Counted from the stretch's first letter, positions 49,773 to 60,645 are shown. The stretch is DNA of 64,000 nucleotides from Marsupella aquatica (GCA_973895155.1 OZ316894.1:23374001-23438000); one strand, 5' to 3'. Program-made: numbers and translations. Notes: generated from the sequence alone by a model not told the origin.

Positions 49773-52700
49773 CTACATTCTCGTTCCCAACTGCCTATCA
49801 AGTATGTAACGGACTTCTCCCAACGTTAGAATTGGCTGGCTACATAATGTCGAATTGAGCACATCCAGTTCGAACACATTCTTGAACACCCAATACACAT
49901 GTTTGCAAGGCATGTAAGGCTTCCGATAAGTATGCCGACGGTAGAAATCCTCGCAAGAGCAACATGGGAAACAACATATCTGAACCCAATAAGAGGTGAC
50001 TGATCTCTCATGTTCATGGGTCCGGATACAAAACTGTTTCCCCGACGCATTTCCACTCGTGATCTCTCTCTCTCCAATGACGCTCATCACTTCTTTTTCA
50101 GAGGCTTCAATTCTCTTCAAATGTGTTTGGGTAAGATGCACTCTTTGCAAGCATTTCTTCCCGTTCCTTGAAGCGCACCTCACAGATGGGTCAGTAAGGT
50201 TGATCCTCTCCGGGAAAAGATTGACATCAATCCGTAATGCAGAAGGCAACGGTGCTTCGATTTCATCTCCACGGCCTTCGGAGAGAATAAGTCCTTGTTC
50301 TTTCAAAAATTGAATCTCTGCTCCAGAAAGATTGGTCCCTCTGGCAATTGGGAGATGTGAAGGAACATTGGGAATGTTCGAGACTCCTCTCCTTGTTGTG
50401 CTTCGGTGACAGTGGTTGTTGGGGAAAAACCATATCTGATCGTTATAAGGTTGCCCCCTGAACATTCTGCATCCTCTCACGGAAATTGCAACAACACCAT
50501 CTGGATTCGGAAGGCCAACCTTCTTTACTCGATTTCAACATTCATCACGACTACCTCCCCATCCAAGGGTTCCGTTACACACTGGACCCGCACCCCGTTT
50601 TGAGGTCCAACGCAACTGCCAGGCACCGGGAGGTACTTCACTTTCCATTGGGGAAATTGAATGACAATATGCAGTCTCGACAGGTCTTGCAGGCGTCACT
50701 GGTGGGACAGAGGATCTTGTTGCTCAATGCGTAGGTGTGTCAATGACCACAACTTCCTCAGAAGCATCGCTTTCTGACAAATTATGGACCGCATCAATTC
50801 CACCGGCTGAAGGCGTAGAAGGCATTTTCTCAAAATCAGTGGAATGCAGGTTTCTCCTTTTCAAACCTTTTGTATTTGGTGAAGTAACAAGGATGGTATC
50901 ATGCCTGTGCGAGTCTTCTGCTGAGACGTTCCCAGTTGCATGTCCTTTTCGTTTCACCGATCAAGTTACAACATCACCATTCAATGGAACGCTTCTTTCC
51001 AAATCAAACTCAGCAGCGTTTGACAGGAGGAGATTGGTGGCTTCCTCAAAGAGATGCGATGACCCCGCTAGGTCCACCGATCTGAAGGCAAGCTCAAAAA
51101 TAGTTGGGCCAGTTCCTCTGCTCAATCCCCTTTTGTATGCAGTATAAGCAGCAATTTGAGCAACCACTCTATTTTGGTCCGTTTTGCATCCTTCAAACAG
51201 ACCAACCATTTTTTCTGTTGCCATGCTTTCATTCCAGTATGCCTAGATTCCGAACCAGTACAATTAGGAATCATCCCAGCCTCTTCGGCACTCTTGCTCT
51301 GAAACATTGCACGCAAGGGTTTAGTACATGTAAGAAATTGCACACAAAAGTGGCAACACAATGGAAATAACAATAGTGCCAGACGCTAATAAACTGATGA
51401 TGATATTTCCATGTAAAGAACCGTTTAACATAGAATAAAGGTAGTCCTTACATCACTCATAGTCCAAACGGATTATTAGCGCTCGGCGCTACTATTGCGG
51501 ATAAGGAACTCTTCTATCTCACACATGCTTCACTAGTGCGAGCGCTATTAATGGGAACATGCATCCTAGAGCAGTGTATAACTCACCAGTCTTATGAAGT
51601 TCCCCCATTGTCTCCATCGGACAACCCACCAAGAGAGCCACCCTTGCAGCATCCGAAGTTTGCCTGAGTGACAATTGCCAGACCTCCACCAGTCATCGAT
51701 TTCCCTCGAGATTCGATATGCTTTCAAGAAAGTTGGCGCATTCCGAAGATGATCCCACATCTCCTTGTGCTCTCCGTGCTTTCCATCTTTTACACCTTCT
51801 CGGGAATGACAATGAAAAGATTGGAAAAAATGAAAGGCATCTGATCTTTCTCGCTCTGGGTCGGGTACACCGTCAAAGAACATGTTTCAAACAACATTCC
51901 AACCAGCCTGAGCATTGTCCACCATGAATCCCCGAATTGCAACATCCTGTAAACCATTTTCATAGGCAACCTCTAACATCAAACGCCAGGCTCTCTCCAG
52001 AGATTTTGCATCTTCGGCCTTTAGCTCACAAGTGAATATGGTGCAAAGTGCCCGGTAATGATGATCATATACATGGGCACTGAAAGTAAGCCAATCTGCC
52101 GTGCTTCGATGCATCACGTGAAAACTTACCCATGAACCCTCTAACGACCCACCAGGTTTCATTCTTTGGAGCAAGTCCAGACCACTCCCGTCACCTTTTA
52201 CGGTCATTTTAAAGATATGAGCACTCTCGTCCCGACAGCCTTGACCAGGGAGCAAGAACCTATGAAGAAAAGGCAGTCGGATACACTTTTGCATCCTCAC
52301 AAGAAATTCCAATTCCCCTTTCCCCTTCTGATCTTGACGGACACTCCTTAACACGGATGCAAACTTCTGAGGAGATGCGACAACCATCAGGGACTCCCAG
52401 ATTTCCTTCTCTTCTTCAAGAGAGATTTCTTCAACATAGGTCTCGCAAAATGTATTCGTCAGTGTCTCAGTCGTAGAGTTTTTAATCCCTGCTGGGGATG
52501 CCATGGGGTTTGCAGTGAATCCCTTCTCCAGATGAGACCTTGCAACCTTTTATGCCTCCCTCGGAAAGACCCATCGACTAGGATGATTGTGAAATCCCAT
52601 ATGAACAGCTAGTCGCGACATGTGGGCCAAAGACTTAACATCAACTTTTGCAGATGGATACATGTAGAACATTAGAGCAGGGCAGGCCTCAACGCACATC

Positions 52701-53587
52701 GGAGGTTCGGAGCAATGGTGAAAAACAACTCCACCTTCGGAGATCAATTCCCCAACTCGGAATGGGCCCGAAAGTTTTGGGGTTCTTGCCCACATCTCAT
52801 TATTTCGAAACTTGTTGTCTTTCCACCACGGACAAGCATTATTTCGACACTGCAGCGATCCCGTACACTGGACTTTCCCGAAATCCCACATTTTCTTTGG
52901 AAGAACATTTGAAGACGTTTTCACAATCCGAGTCCAATAATAACAATCCTTACCACGATCCATATCTTTCAAACGTTCACCTTTTGCGTTCACACAGTCT
53001 ACCGGGGGTAACTCAAAAACCACATTCCCATTGTAAGATGTGGGAAGAGTAGGCACTACGTGATGAACAAAATCACTCCCCCTTATAAACCAAGACAATT
53101 CACTATGACCTTTGGATTTCAAGATTGTATCCATTGCACTCTGCCGGTACACAGTCAAAGGCACAATCATTTCTTGATCCGCATTAGACTCCTTTTTAAC
53201 CTCAGATGGGTAAACTGGAATCTTCTCTCCGAGAGTAGTTGTCGCTTGCTTATCATCTCCAGAACTTTCCGAGAGTTCGATGACATCGAGTTCAGCCGTT
53301 GTGGGAGGACGAGTATAGGAGGCCCCAGAATCTCTCAAAACAAAAACCTCATATTCTTTCTGAGCCTCCAGAGTCCAATATCTTTGACCATGAACAACAT
53401 CGTAGAAAACTGGACTCTCCCCCAAACAAACCGACACTAATGAGATCGCTAAAATAGACTCCTTGGCGACATCAAATCTCACTCCCAGATATTCCTCTAA
53501 AACACGCTTTGATTCAGATGATTCGAGGACGAGAATTGTGATTACATCCCGAGTGTCCTTCCTCGTGACAACGATATTTTGAGCCAT
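49773..53587 (-). pseudogene. transposase-like protein with WRKY/GCM1-type and SWIM zinc fingers, decayed
   Basis: Exon 1 runs 53587-51587, the intron 51586-51299, and exon 2 51298-49773. The N-terminal ~345 aa end in Cys/His ligands (CTGSLQCRNNACPWW, HHCSEPPMC, GFHNHPSRW) like the WRKY-GCM1/FLYWCH fingers of Mutator-type transposases. A likely RNase-H-like region follows: STADWLTFSAHVYD, a possible second acid in GFMVDNAQAGW, then FFQSFHCHSREGV. After SKSAEEAGMIPN the frame changes near 51240 to AYWNESMATEKMV. Near the C-terminus is a SWIM finger, CSC-x15-CKH (CCSCEDF...YMPCKHVYW). In-frame stops are TAA 52550 and TGA 51887, 50961, 50724 and 50535; each is one C-to-T step from Gln or Arg, and the same frame runs across every one. 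It is closest in plan to MULE-type proteins; the exact superfamily is uncertain. Confidence 0.75.
51477..51547. repeat. two copies of the 15-bp palindrome inside the transposase intron
   Basis: TAGCGCTCGGCGCTA at 51477-51491 and a degenerate TAGTGCGAGCGCTA at 51534-51547. Both lie within the only intron of the minus-strand gene (51299-51586). Confidence 0.85.
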
Positions 53588-53762
53588 GGCTTCAAAAGAG
53601 GGATATGCATTTGCCCCACGCGAAATGAAATATGTTTATCATGAGATTCGAGTACAAGAAGTAAACGTTCCATTCTCATTATAGAGTCGTTATAGATTTG
53701 GACGCACTCCATCAATGACGTTTTGTCATCTTACCAACGGCAGGATTCGGGTTCATAGTTAC

Positions 53763-53906
53763 TAGCGCCTGGTGCTACCTCTAAGTGTAAAACACTCTTG
53801 GGTGAGGACTACGAATGCCAATAATAATAGTGCCTGGCGCTACCTCTAGGTGCAAACATTCTTGGGTGAGGAGTACGAAGGCAATAAATAATAGCGCCTG
53901 GCGCTA
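53763..53906. repeat. 64-65-bp tandem repeat carrying three palindromes, upstream of the transposase-like gene
   Basis: Palindromes at 53763-53777 (TAGCGCCTGGTGCTA), 53828-53842 (TAGTGCCTGGCGCTA) and 53892-53906 (TAGCGCCTGGCGCTA) are spaced 65 and 64 bp apart in a direct repeat that also contains CTCTTGGGTGAGGA. The array begins 176 bp upstream of the transposase start codon and lies between the divergent genes, a natural place for a regulatory or protein-binding array. Confidence 0.85.
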
Positions 53907-54367
53907 CCTATTTCAATGGACTTGAAAACATTCAATGGAAGGATAAGTACGATAACGCGATACAGTACGAGTCATTAAGTTGGCACGCTTGAAGATCTCC
54001 ACTGGATCTTCGCGAATCCGATCCGCTCGGGTCCAAATGTGTCAGAGAGGAAGCGTCCATGAAAGTTATATCAGAGGGTCCTCTTCGAAGTGGGTACCCA
54101 AGACCAAGTGCGAACTCTCCTTATATCTAGTCGTTCTCCTCTGATGTCCTCATTGTCAAGCCATTATTCACTGAGTCGCAGTTGTGGCTCATCTTTCGGG
54201 CGCCTGGTTCCCGTTCTCGCTTTCGAGCCCAGTTGTTCTTTTTTGCTTTCGTGCGCGTTCTTGTTCTCCTTCTCGTCCTTGTTTCTCATTCTCGTCCTAG
54301 TTCACGCTGTTGCCCTCCTTCACGTTCTTGTTCGTGCTTCTTGTTCTCGTCCTCATCCTCACTTTCA

Positions 54368-55133
54368 ATGGCACCTCCACGAGGGAAGGCAAAGGAGGAG
54401 GCACTTGTCCCGAGCGACATCAACCAGGAGACCCCCGCATCAAATAGCTTACCGCCTCGGCCGAATGCCGAGAGGATGACGGTTCCAATCTCGAAGAAGG
54501 GGAAACTCATCTCAAAGATGAAGAATGCCCCAACTGTGGGCCGCAGCGAAGGATCCAGTCAGCCAAATGCGAGCGGCCCGACTTCTGTTCCCGCTAGGAA
54601 TATCGCCCCTGCTTTGTTGAACTAAAACGTCATTCGCAACGACCATACAACCATGACTCATTCCATGCACACGTAGTCGACACAATCTCTACGTGGTTCA
54701 CCTCTTCTCCAAGGTTATGTTCACACGAATACTCAAGCTTTACTTCAAGAGTAGACGAACACACATGCTCTCTCTCTTCCTCAAGTTGCTCCGTTACAAT
54801 GAGTAAGCACCACACACTAGCGGCTTACACTAGTCTTGGTATATACAAGGTCATACACGACTAACCTAACCTCAGCTAAGACACTAACTGTGGTTAGCCT
54901 AAGTGCCGTAACCTTTGAGTCACAAGACTAAGAGCAATCCTTAACATGCTTCAGTCGGCCGTCCAAGAGCCGACACCATCTGCACGGGAGTCTCCGTATC
55001 TTCTTCATCCACTGAGAGTGATCGTTCTTCGAGCGGGGACTCATCACCGAGCAGGCGAGGATTTGCGTGGTATGGATCGAGCGACTCGAATGACGACTTC
55101 GATGCGTACAAGCCAAGTTGGTGGGAAGACTGA
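54368..55133 (+). pseudogene. small basic-then-Ser/acidic-rich protein, split by a dispersed repeat
   Basis: The first part (54368-~54620) starts MAPPRGKAKEEAL and is basic, with KKGKLISKMKN. The second part (54951-55130) reads into a Ser/Asp-rich stretch (VSSSSTESDRSSSGDSS) and ends DAYKPSWWED before a TGA at 55131. Between them lies ~320 bp matching the dispersed repeat at 5.8 and 6.2 kb. The two halves are in different frames, so the insertion broke what was probably one small gene of ~140 aa. The Ser/acidic tail resembles those of the ParB-methyltransferase gene and the 60.2-60.5 kb ORF. I do not recognise a family. An alternative is two unrelated ORFs. Confidence 0.45.
54625..54945. repeat. 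dispersed repeat copy 3, nested in the mobile element
   Basis: It shares ordered landmarks with 5764-6123 and 6218-6545: GTAGTCGACACAA, TACGTGGTTCACCTC, AAGGTTATGTTC, CTCAAGTTGCTCCGTTACAATGA-like text, GACTAACCTAACC, and GTGGTTAGCC. It sits between two halves of a Ser-rich coding region. Confidence 0.7.
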
Positions 55134-55458
55134 TTTCCCATTGTCAGAGCGTATCGTTTGAGTGCTGGAGAGACTTGGAGGATCCATCGAGGTTGATAGG
55201 ATCTATTTCCACTCGTTTTTTTCTGATAGAAAACCCATACCGTTCCTTCCTCGTATGCCGGATTTCTAGTGTACTGTAATATTTTGTATATGAACGGCAC
55301 AGCCGTTCGTTTTTACCTTGGTGTCAATGCTTTTGAATTCAAAAGACCAAGCTTTAATTTTGGGTTCTACTCCCGTGTTTGCATTGTATTTCTGAATGTG
55401 AACCTGATCTATTTCTTTGAAATGGCCGTAAAAACTCGTTTGCTGTCAATGTTTTTAC

Positions 55459-55894
55459 TAGCGTTCGGCGCTATTATGAGAAACAAAGTGTCCGTAACAC
55501 TATCGTGACATGTCTTATCTCTAAAGTGTTTTTGATAGCGTTGGGCGCTATTAATGAAAGGAATCACAAGTCAAACCCGTTCGGAGTTATTTTTACTTTT
55601 ATTTCAACAAATTCTGTTCAATTGATGTGCATTTTAATAGCGCCAGGCGCTATTGTAATTCATTGGAATATTCGTTGAATGAATGGGTTCATGTGGTCAT
55701 GTTTGTTGTCATTGGACTCCGATTTCATCATTTATTTGAATACTAGCGCCGAGCGCTACTAAAGTTGGCTTGTCGACACCTGTACAAAATTGGAAAATTT
55801 ATAGACAATTGTGTTGATAGTACTGCCCGTAGCTACATTAAGATGGTTTTTCAGATACATTTGAAAGTATGTTGTATAATAGCGCCTGGCGCTA
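55459..55894. repeat. cluster of five 15-bp palindromes upstream of the ParB-methyltransferase gene
   Basis: Copies at 55459-55473 (TAGCGTTCGGCGCTA), 55536-55550 (TAGCGTTGGGCGCTA), 55638-55652 (TAGCGCCAGGCGCTA), 55744-55758 (TAGCGCCGAGCGCTA) and 55880-55894 (TAGCGCCTGGCGCTA), at intervals of 77-136 bp. No convincing ORF spans this stretch. It ends ~330 bp before the first plausible start codon of the plus-strand gene. Confidence 0.9.
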
Positions 55895-57083
55895 TCCACA
55901 ACTACCGACACTGATGTGGTTCCAACGGTCACTTTCCAACGGTAATATTATAGTAGATTGAGGTTCACAGAACCCTTTTTGCTTTTGTCTGGGATGAAAG
56001 TCCAATCGGAGAATGCCATCTGTACTTGGGACCGTTGTAATCGAATGGCTGGTTCTATTGTATCGGTGTCTTAATACGAGGTGGAGATCGCTCGTTTGGG
56101 ATAATTTAGTCCGTCTACGCGCTCAGACCTCGGACTGTACGAGTTTGTCAAGTGCGTATGTGCGTCCTTTATTGGTCCCATACATTTTGAGACGTGATCG
56201 TCACAAGAACTGCACGGCGCGTATGACAATGCCGGGTGGTCGAGTTGCTCTCCACGGCAACTTTTGGCTGGGTGATACAAGAATGGGGGAGGCTGATGGT
56301 GGTCATTCTGATTCCTCTCAGTCTTTGTTCGCTGGTTTAGTATACACCCGTCGCGTCACTCCATCAATTGCGTCCCTATCAACTTCCGAAGCTGAATCTA
56401 CACAGCCCTTCCCGAGGTCGAGGAGAGGGAGAATGGACCCTAAGGACGTCTCCATGGGTGAAGTCAGTGACATAGGCTTATCGATGGATGAGGTAATATC
56501 AAAGCACGCATTGTCGTTTGGGAAGGATTTTTGAGGATTCAATAAGGAGCCACCTCGAATTCCTCTTTGTAGATTGCTCCCCATGGAGGTTGTTCGAACC
56601 TTACAAAAAGAAAGTGCATCGATCAAGAAGTTGAAAGAATCATTCTGTGTCACCGGGTACAACTCGCGCATTGGGATGCCTTTCTACGTTCAGCCTGCGA
56701 ATGCCGATGGGGTTTCTCAGATATGCGCCAGCGAGATCCGGGACTCTTGGGATCCAATCTGGGTCGCAGAGAACGACAAGTTTGAGGAAGAGTGTGATGC
56801 GGACCCAGCGTTCCATATTCTAAAAGATAAAATGTTTTGTGTGTTTGACGGAAATCATCGATTGTACTCGTGGTCAATCGTCACGAGGGAGAATCCGGAC
56901 AACTTGAAGTATCATCCTCGTGTGATTTGCGTCATTTTCAATGGTGACAGAGGTTTGCTAGTTGAGTTCGAGGCGGCAATGCACACCGTGAACCAGTAAG
57001 TTCTATTCGTTAACTATTGTTACCCCTGTCATTCATTTTGGACCAAACATGCTTTGCGAAAGTGTTCATTCCCCAATTTTTGC

Positions 57084-57098
57084 TAGCGCCCGGCGCTA
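57084..57098. repeat. 15-bp palindrome in intron 1 of the ParB-methyltransferase gene
   Basis: TAGCGCCCGGCGCTA lies near the 3' end of the 127-bp intron 56996-57122. Confidence 0.95.
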
Positions 57099-58534
57099 CT
57101 AATTCCTTTTCATTGCATCTAGGCTTGGACAAGCAGTCGTCGAGCCTTCCTGGATTCTTGACGTGGACAGAATTTCCCAAATTCTGTCGCGTGATCTTGA
57201 TCACTATAAGCCACTCATCGATAGCGCGAACATGGCAAAGTTTGAGGTGATCCAAAAGAAGACGAGAAAGGGGTCTTGGTTTACACATAAAATGCCACAG
57301 GATGCTCTCATCTACATTCTGTGTGTGGACAAAATCAAGTCTTACTCAAATCAATTTAAGTCTGATATGGCTTTAGCCAAAGCTCAAGGGGCTTCTTGGT
57401 CAGAAGAGGAGACCACAAAGAGGCATGAGGCAATGATGAAGGAGGCGACCAAAGATTGGTCGATCAAAGTGACGAAGATCACCCCTTTACTTCATCCGGA
57501 TTTTGGAGATTATTTGGGAACCTGTGCTGAGATGTATCCCGTAACTGAGAAGAACAAACGGGAGAAGAAGCCAAACACAGTTGTATGCACAATGGATCGA
57601 GCCAGGTTGTTTACTGCTGTTTCATACCTGGATCCAAAATTGAGGTGCACCCTTCTAGTAGCCCACTGCACTCCCGAGATTCGGAAACAGTTTTTCCATC
57701 CTGCAAGTGTCAACGACAAGCCTGTGAAGCAGTGGTGCCATACATGGCATACTTGGAATTATGTGGAGGGAATTGCAACTGGAATGCTTCACACTTCCTT
57801 CAAACAGATTTCTGACCGGATGCCGGCTGACCGTCTCACAAAGTCTGGGTGTGAGTCAATGGAGGCCATGCTTAAGATCATTCTCGATGAATTCAGAAAC
57901 TTTGGGGATCTTGTCAAGGCAAAATTCTTCAACAACTTGTGGCCTTCCAAATATGCGGACAAGGAAGATTACACAGAGCGGAACCGGAAGAGAGCCAAAC
58001 GATATCTATACCAGTTTTACATGTGGATGGACCTTAGATCTCCTGACACTCTGTGGGCATACCCGGCTGCATTTCAGAAATGGGTGTCTATCGAAGAGGG
58101 AGACGCTCTTGCCGACCTTTATTCGATGTACCCAACGGAGGGAAAGTTTCCACCATGTTCATTGTCGGAGTGGGAGAGACTTCACTGTCCGTGGTACCTT
58201 GACACAGACAAATGGGATTTACCGTTCGACGAAGCTGAGAAGGATGCCTTCATGAAGTTGCAGAAGTCCCAGATCCCTGCCAACTATGTGTCTGCAATGA
58301 AGCAAGGTCTCCAGTCTGATGTTGACGAATCTGCATCTGAGTTACAGAAGAATTGTGAGTCTCTTGTCATGCACGTTGACCGAAGCCGTAAGCCAAGAGC
58401 AAAGGCGAAGAATGAGTCAGCTGCACCAAGTGACTCCACAAGGTCCTTCAAGAAAAGTGAGTAGTCTAAGCGCTTTTTGGTTACTTGTTGGCGCTACTTA
58501 TGCAGGAGTTTCATTAGGAAATTCCTTTGATTAA

Positions 58535-58549
58535 TAGCGCCTGGCGCTA
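58535..58549. repeat. 15-bp palindrome in intron 2 of the ParB-methyltransferase gene
   Basis: TAGCGCCTGGCGCTA lies within intron 58457-58590. A half copy TTGGCGCTA precedes it at 58488-58496. Confidence 0.95.
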
Positions 58550-59335
58550 GTCTGAAAGGTTGGACTCATTCAAGTTTCTGTGCCTAACAGGAGGTCGGAA
58601 GTCCGACACAAAGGTCCCGGCTGCCGAAGGGAAGAATGATGCAACTCCTCAGGCATCAGAGGCAAACACTGGAGCTCAAGAAACCCCAGATCAAGGGACC
58701 CCGGATGGTGCTGGTAAATCCATTGTCCCTCTTGACGCAACTAGCACGAAGAAAAAGAAAAAGAGAGGCGCCGGTGAGGACAGAGCAGCATCATCTACTC
58801 GAGACGTTATTTCCTGTGGACTCCAGAGAGATGTCGGGAATTTTAAGCGAAGGTGTTCTAGACACTGTTTTGTGGAGTCCAATTTAAACGAATTTTATGA
58901 TTCGGTATTTAACAAGGGGATGAAGCCCATGTGGGTTACTAAAGTTGAGGCCTGGGGAAAGGAATTGGTAAAGTCAGGAGACAGAGAGAAGGGAGTAATA
59001 CGTGGCGGAAAAGAGAGGGGCTTTGGTGTGGATGCTGGTTTCATCTACATTCCCACTGGATTAAAACCAACACTTCTTGATCGGAAGGTTCCCAAGTGGA
59101 ACCTTCAGGATTACACTATTCCCAGCTCTTTCTTCCGAGCCATGGAGCCGTTCCTTGCAGACGATGGCCTACTTGCAATTTTACACAGAGGAGACTATGA
59201 TCAGGTATCTGAAGTGATTGCGGCTTGCCAGGATTCTAAGTGTTTCCAGTGTATTTCAGCCCACCATGTGGTCATGACTACACCAATGTATAGGCCCCGA
59301 TCTGATACTCAGGTAACAATTCCTCTTGCACATAC

Positions 59336-59423
59336 GAGCGCCCGGCGCTACTATCAGCATTCGCAATATCTACAATTCACTTATCTTTTGTAAGGATGAA
59401 TGGTTGACTAGCGCAAAGCGCTA
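59336..59423. repeat. two 15-bp palindromes in intron 3 of the ParB-methyltransferase gene
   Basis: GAGCGCCCGGCGCTA at 59336-59350 and TAGCGCAAAGCGCTA at 59409-59423, both within intron 59313-59474. Confidence 0.9.
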
Positions 59424-60204
59424 ATATATGTGTTTGTTTTCTTATATTGCCTTCATTGGGAAACTGTGTTGCAGATATTCACACTTACTCTTAATATATT
59501 TTGCCGCATTTCGACAAAGGGAAGGGTCCCGAAAGACCCCAAGTTCCGGCCACTATCGAATGAAGAAGACCCTTCCGTCACTAACATTATTGGGTTTTCG
59601 TTGCCGCGACATGACCCGACTCCTGAGCTCCAATTTGCAGGAAATTCATGATTGCCTGTGGGTTTCATGCAAACTATTTTGGAATTGGTGACTCTTCCTG
59701 GAGATATCGTTATGGACTGGACAGTAGGTTCCGGTAGTACGTTTGTGGCTGGAGATTATTCTGGTCGCTTTGTTGTTGGGCTGGAAAATCGGCCAGAGTT
59801 TGTTGATACTTCCGGTAAGGTCTTCCTCGATCTTTTACAGAACAAAGAAGTGGTTGCACCAACTCCTCCTAAGAAGATTCTTGGAAGTAAGAAGCTGGAC
59901 AGGCTCCGTGCTATTCTAAATTTTGATTCGGAAGACGAGGATGAGGGTGGCAATGCTTCTCAGCAATCTAAAGATGATGAGGTGTCGAAGAATGTGGTGG
60001 ACCTTGGATCTGGAGATGAGGACAGTGAAGAGTCAGAAGAGTAATTTTCTTTAGCTTTCTTTCTCTCATTGTATACTTTTTTCCAAAGAACTCCTCTACT
60101 CCCTTTTGTCTAGAAAATTCGCCCGATTTCCCGACTTTGACTAAATAACTCCAGTTCAAATTCTCAGGTCAGAGTGGAATCTTCAGAGGCGTTTTCAACT
60201 TTGA

Positions 60205-60492
60205 AGGAACGTCTCTAGGAACATTGTACAGACCCCGGAGAAGCCATTTGTTCTCCCCTCTTATGCTGAAAAGGCGGCACGACGGGCAGATTCAGTCAGG
60301 ACGCTTACTTGGGAGAGTAAGGGTCTTAGACTCAGGAGAGGCTCAGATAGAAAGTTTGTGCAGAATCACTTCGTAGATGATATTGCAAAATCAAAGTATG
60401 TGGACGACGAAGCAGAGTCCACTGATAGATCAGAAAGTAGCGGTTCTGAATCGGGCTCAGAGTCGAGTGGTGGTTGTGGATCTGGTCTTTAG
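60205..60492 (+). other. trailing ORF with Ser/acidic tail, possible extra exon or partial gene
   Basis: The open frame reads RNVSRNIVQTPEKPFVLPSY then AEKAARRADSVRTLTW and ends in a Ser/Glu-rich ESTDRSESSGSESGSES tail before TAG. It follows a possible acceptor (TTCTCAG at ~60162-60168) and an ESSEAFSTLKERL stretch in another frame, so a small frameshift probably lies near 60200. It may be a further exon of the ParB-methyltransferase transcript or a separate decayed gene. No family recognised. Confidence 0.4.
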
Positions 60493-60566
60493 TTTTCCTT
60501 GTTTTATTTACCCGTTTATGGAGAACGACGACACTCAATAAGACGCCGTGACATGTCGGATTAGAG

Positions 60567-60645
60567 TAGCGCCCGACGCTATTACTGTAGCCGGTAGTTC
60601 AAAGAGGTTTTTATTTGGTTGTTTTCCTTATAGCGCCCGGCGCTA
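60567..60645. repeat. two 15-bp palindromes at the right side of the element
   Basis: TAGCGCCCGACGCTA at 60567-60581 and TAGCGCCCGGCGCTA at 60631-60645, spaced 64 bp like the array at 53.76-53.91 kb. The last is followed by GTATAAATG. No further copies are seen to the window's end. Confidence 0.9.

Larger units (their letters stand above)
56223..60044 (+). pseudogene. ParB-like domain fused to an N4/N6 DNA-methyltransferase-like domain, two in-frame stops
   Basis: Four exons join in phase with GT-AG borders: 56223-56995, 57123-58456, 58591-59312 and 59475-60044 (~1132 codons). The start is uncertain (ATGs at 56223, 56283, 56433). Exon 1 ends in a ParB/sulfiredoxin-fold signature, GYNSRIGMPFYVQP then FCVFDGNHRLYSW. 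Exon 2 is ~440 residues, mostly helical and charged, with no domain I know. Exon 3 has a Lys/Thr-rich linker, then FFRAMEPFLADDGLLAIL, like the strand after motif IV of N4/N6 methylases. Exon 4 carries the SAM-binding motif I DIVMDWTVGSGST...GRFVVGLENRPEF and an acidic tail. I cannot find the catalytic (D/N/S)PP(Y/W/F) motif. TGA at 56532 and 59649 lie in an otherwise continuous frame. ParB-methylase fusions are known mainly from phages and bacteria. Confidence 0.75.

Noticed and set aside
55269-55508. 79-codon ORF between the Ser-rich gene and the ParB-methyltransferase gene
   Set aside because: A palindrome copy lies inside it, unlike all supported exons of the element, and the hydrophobic translation shows no family.
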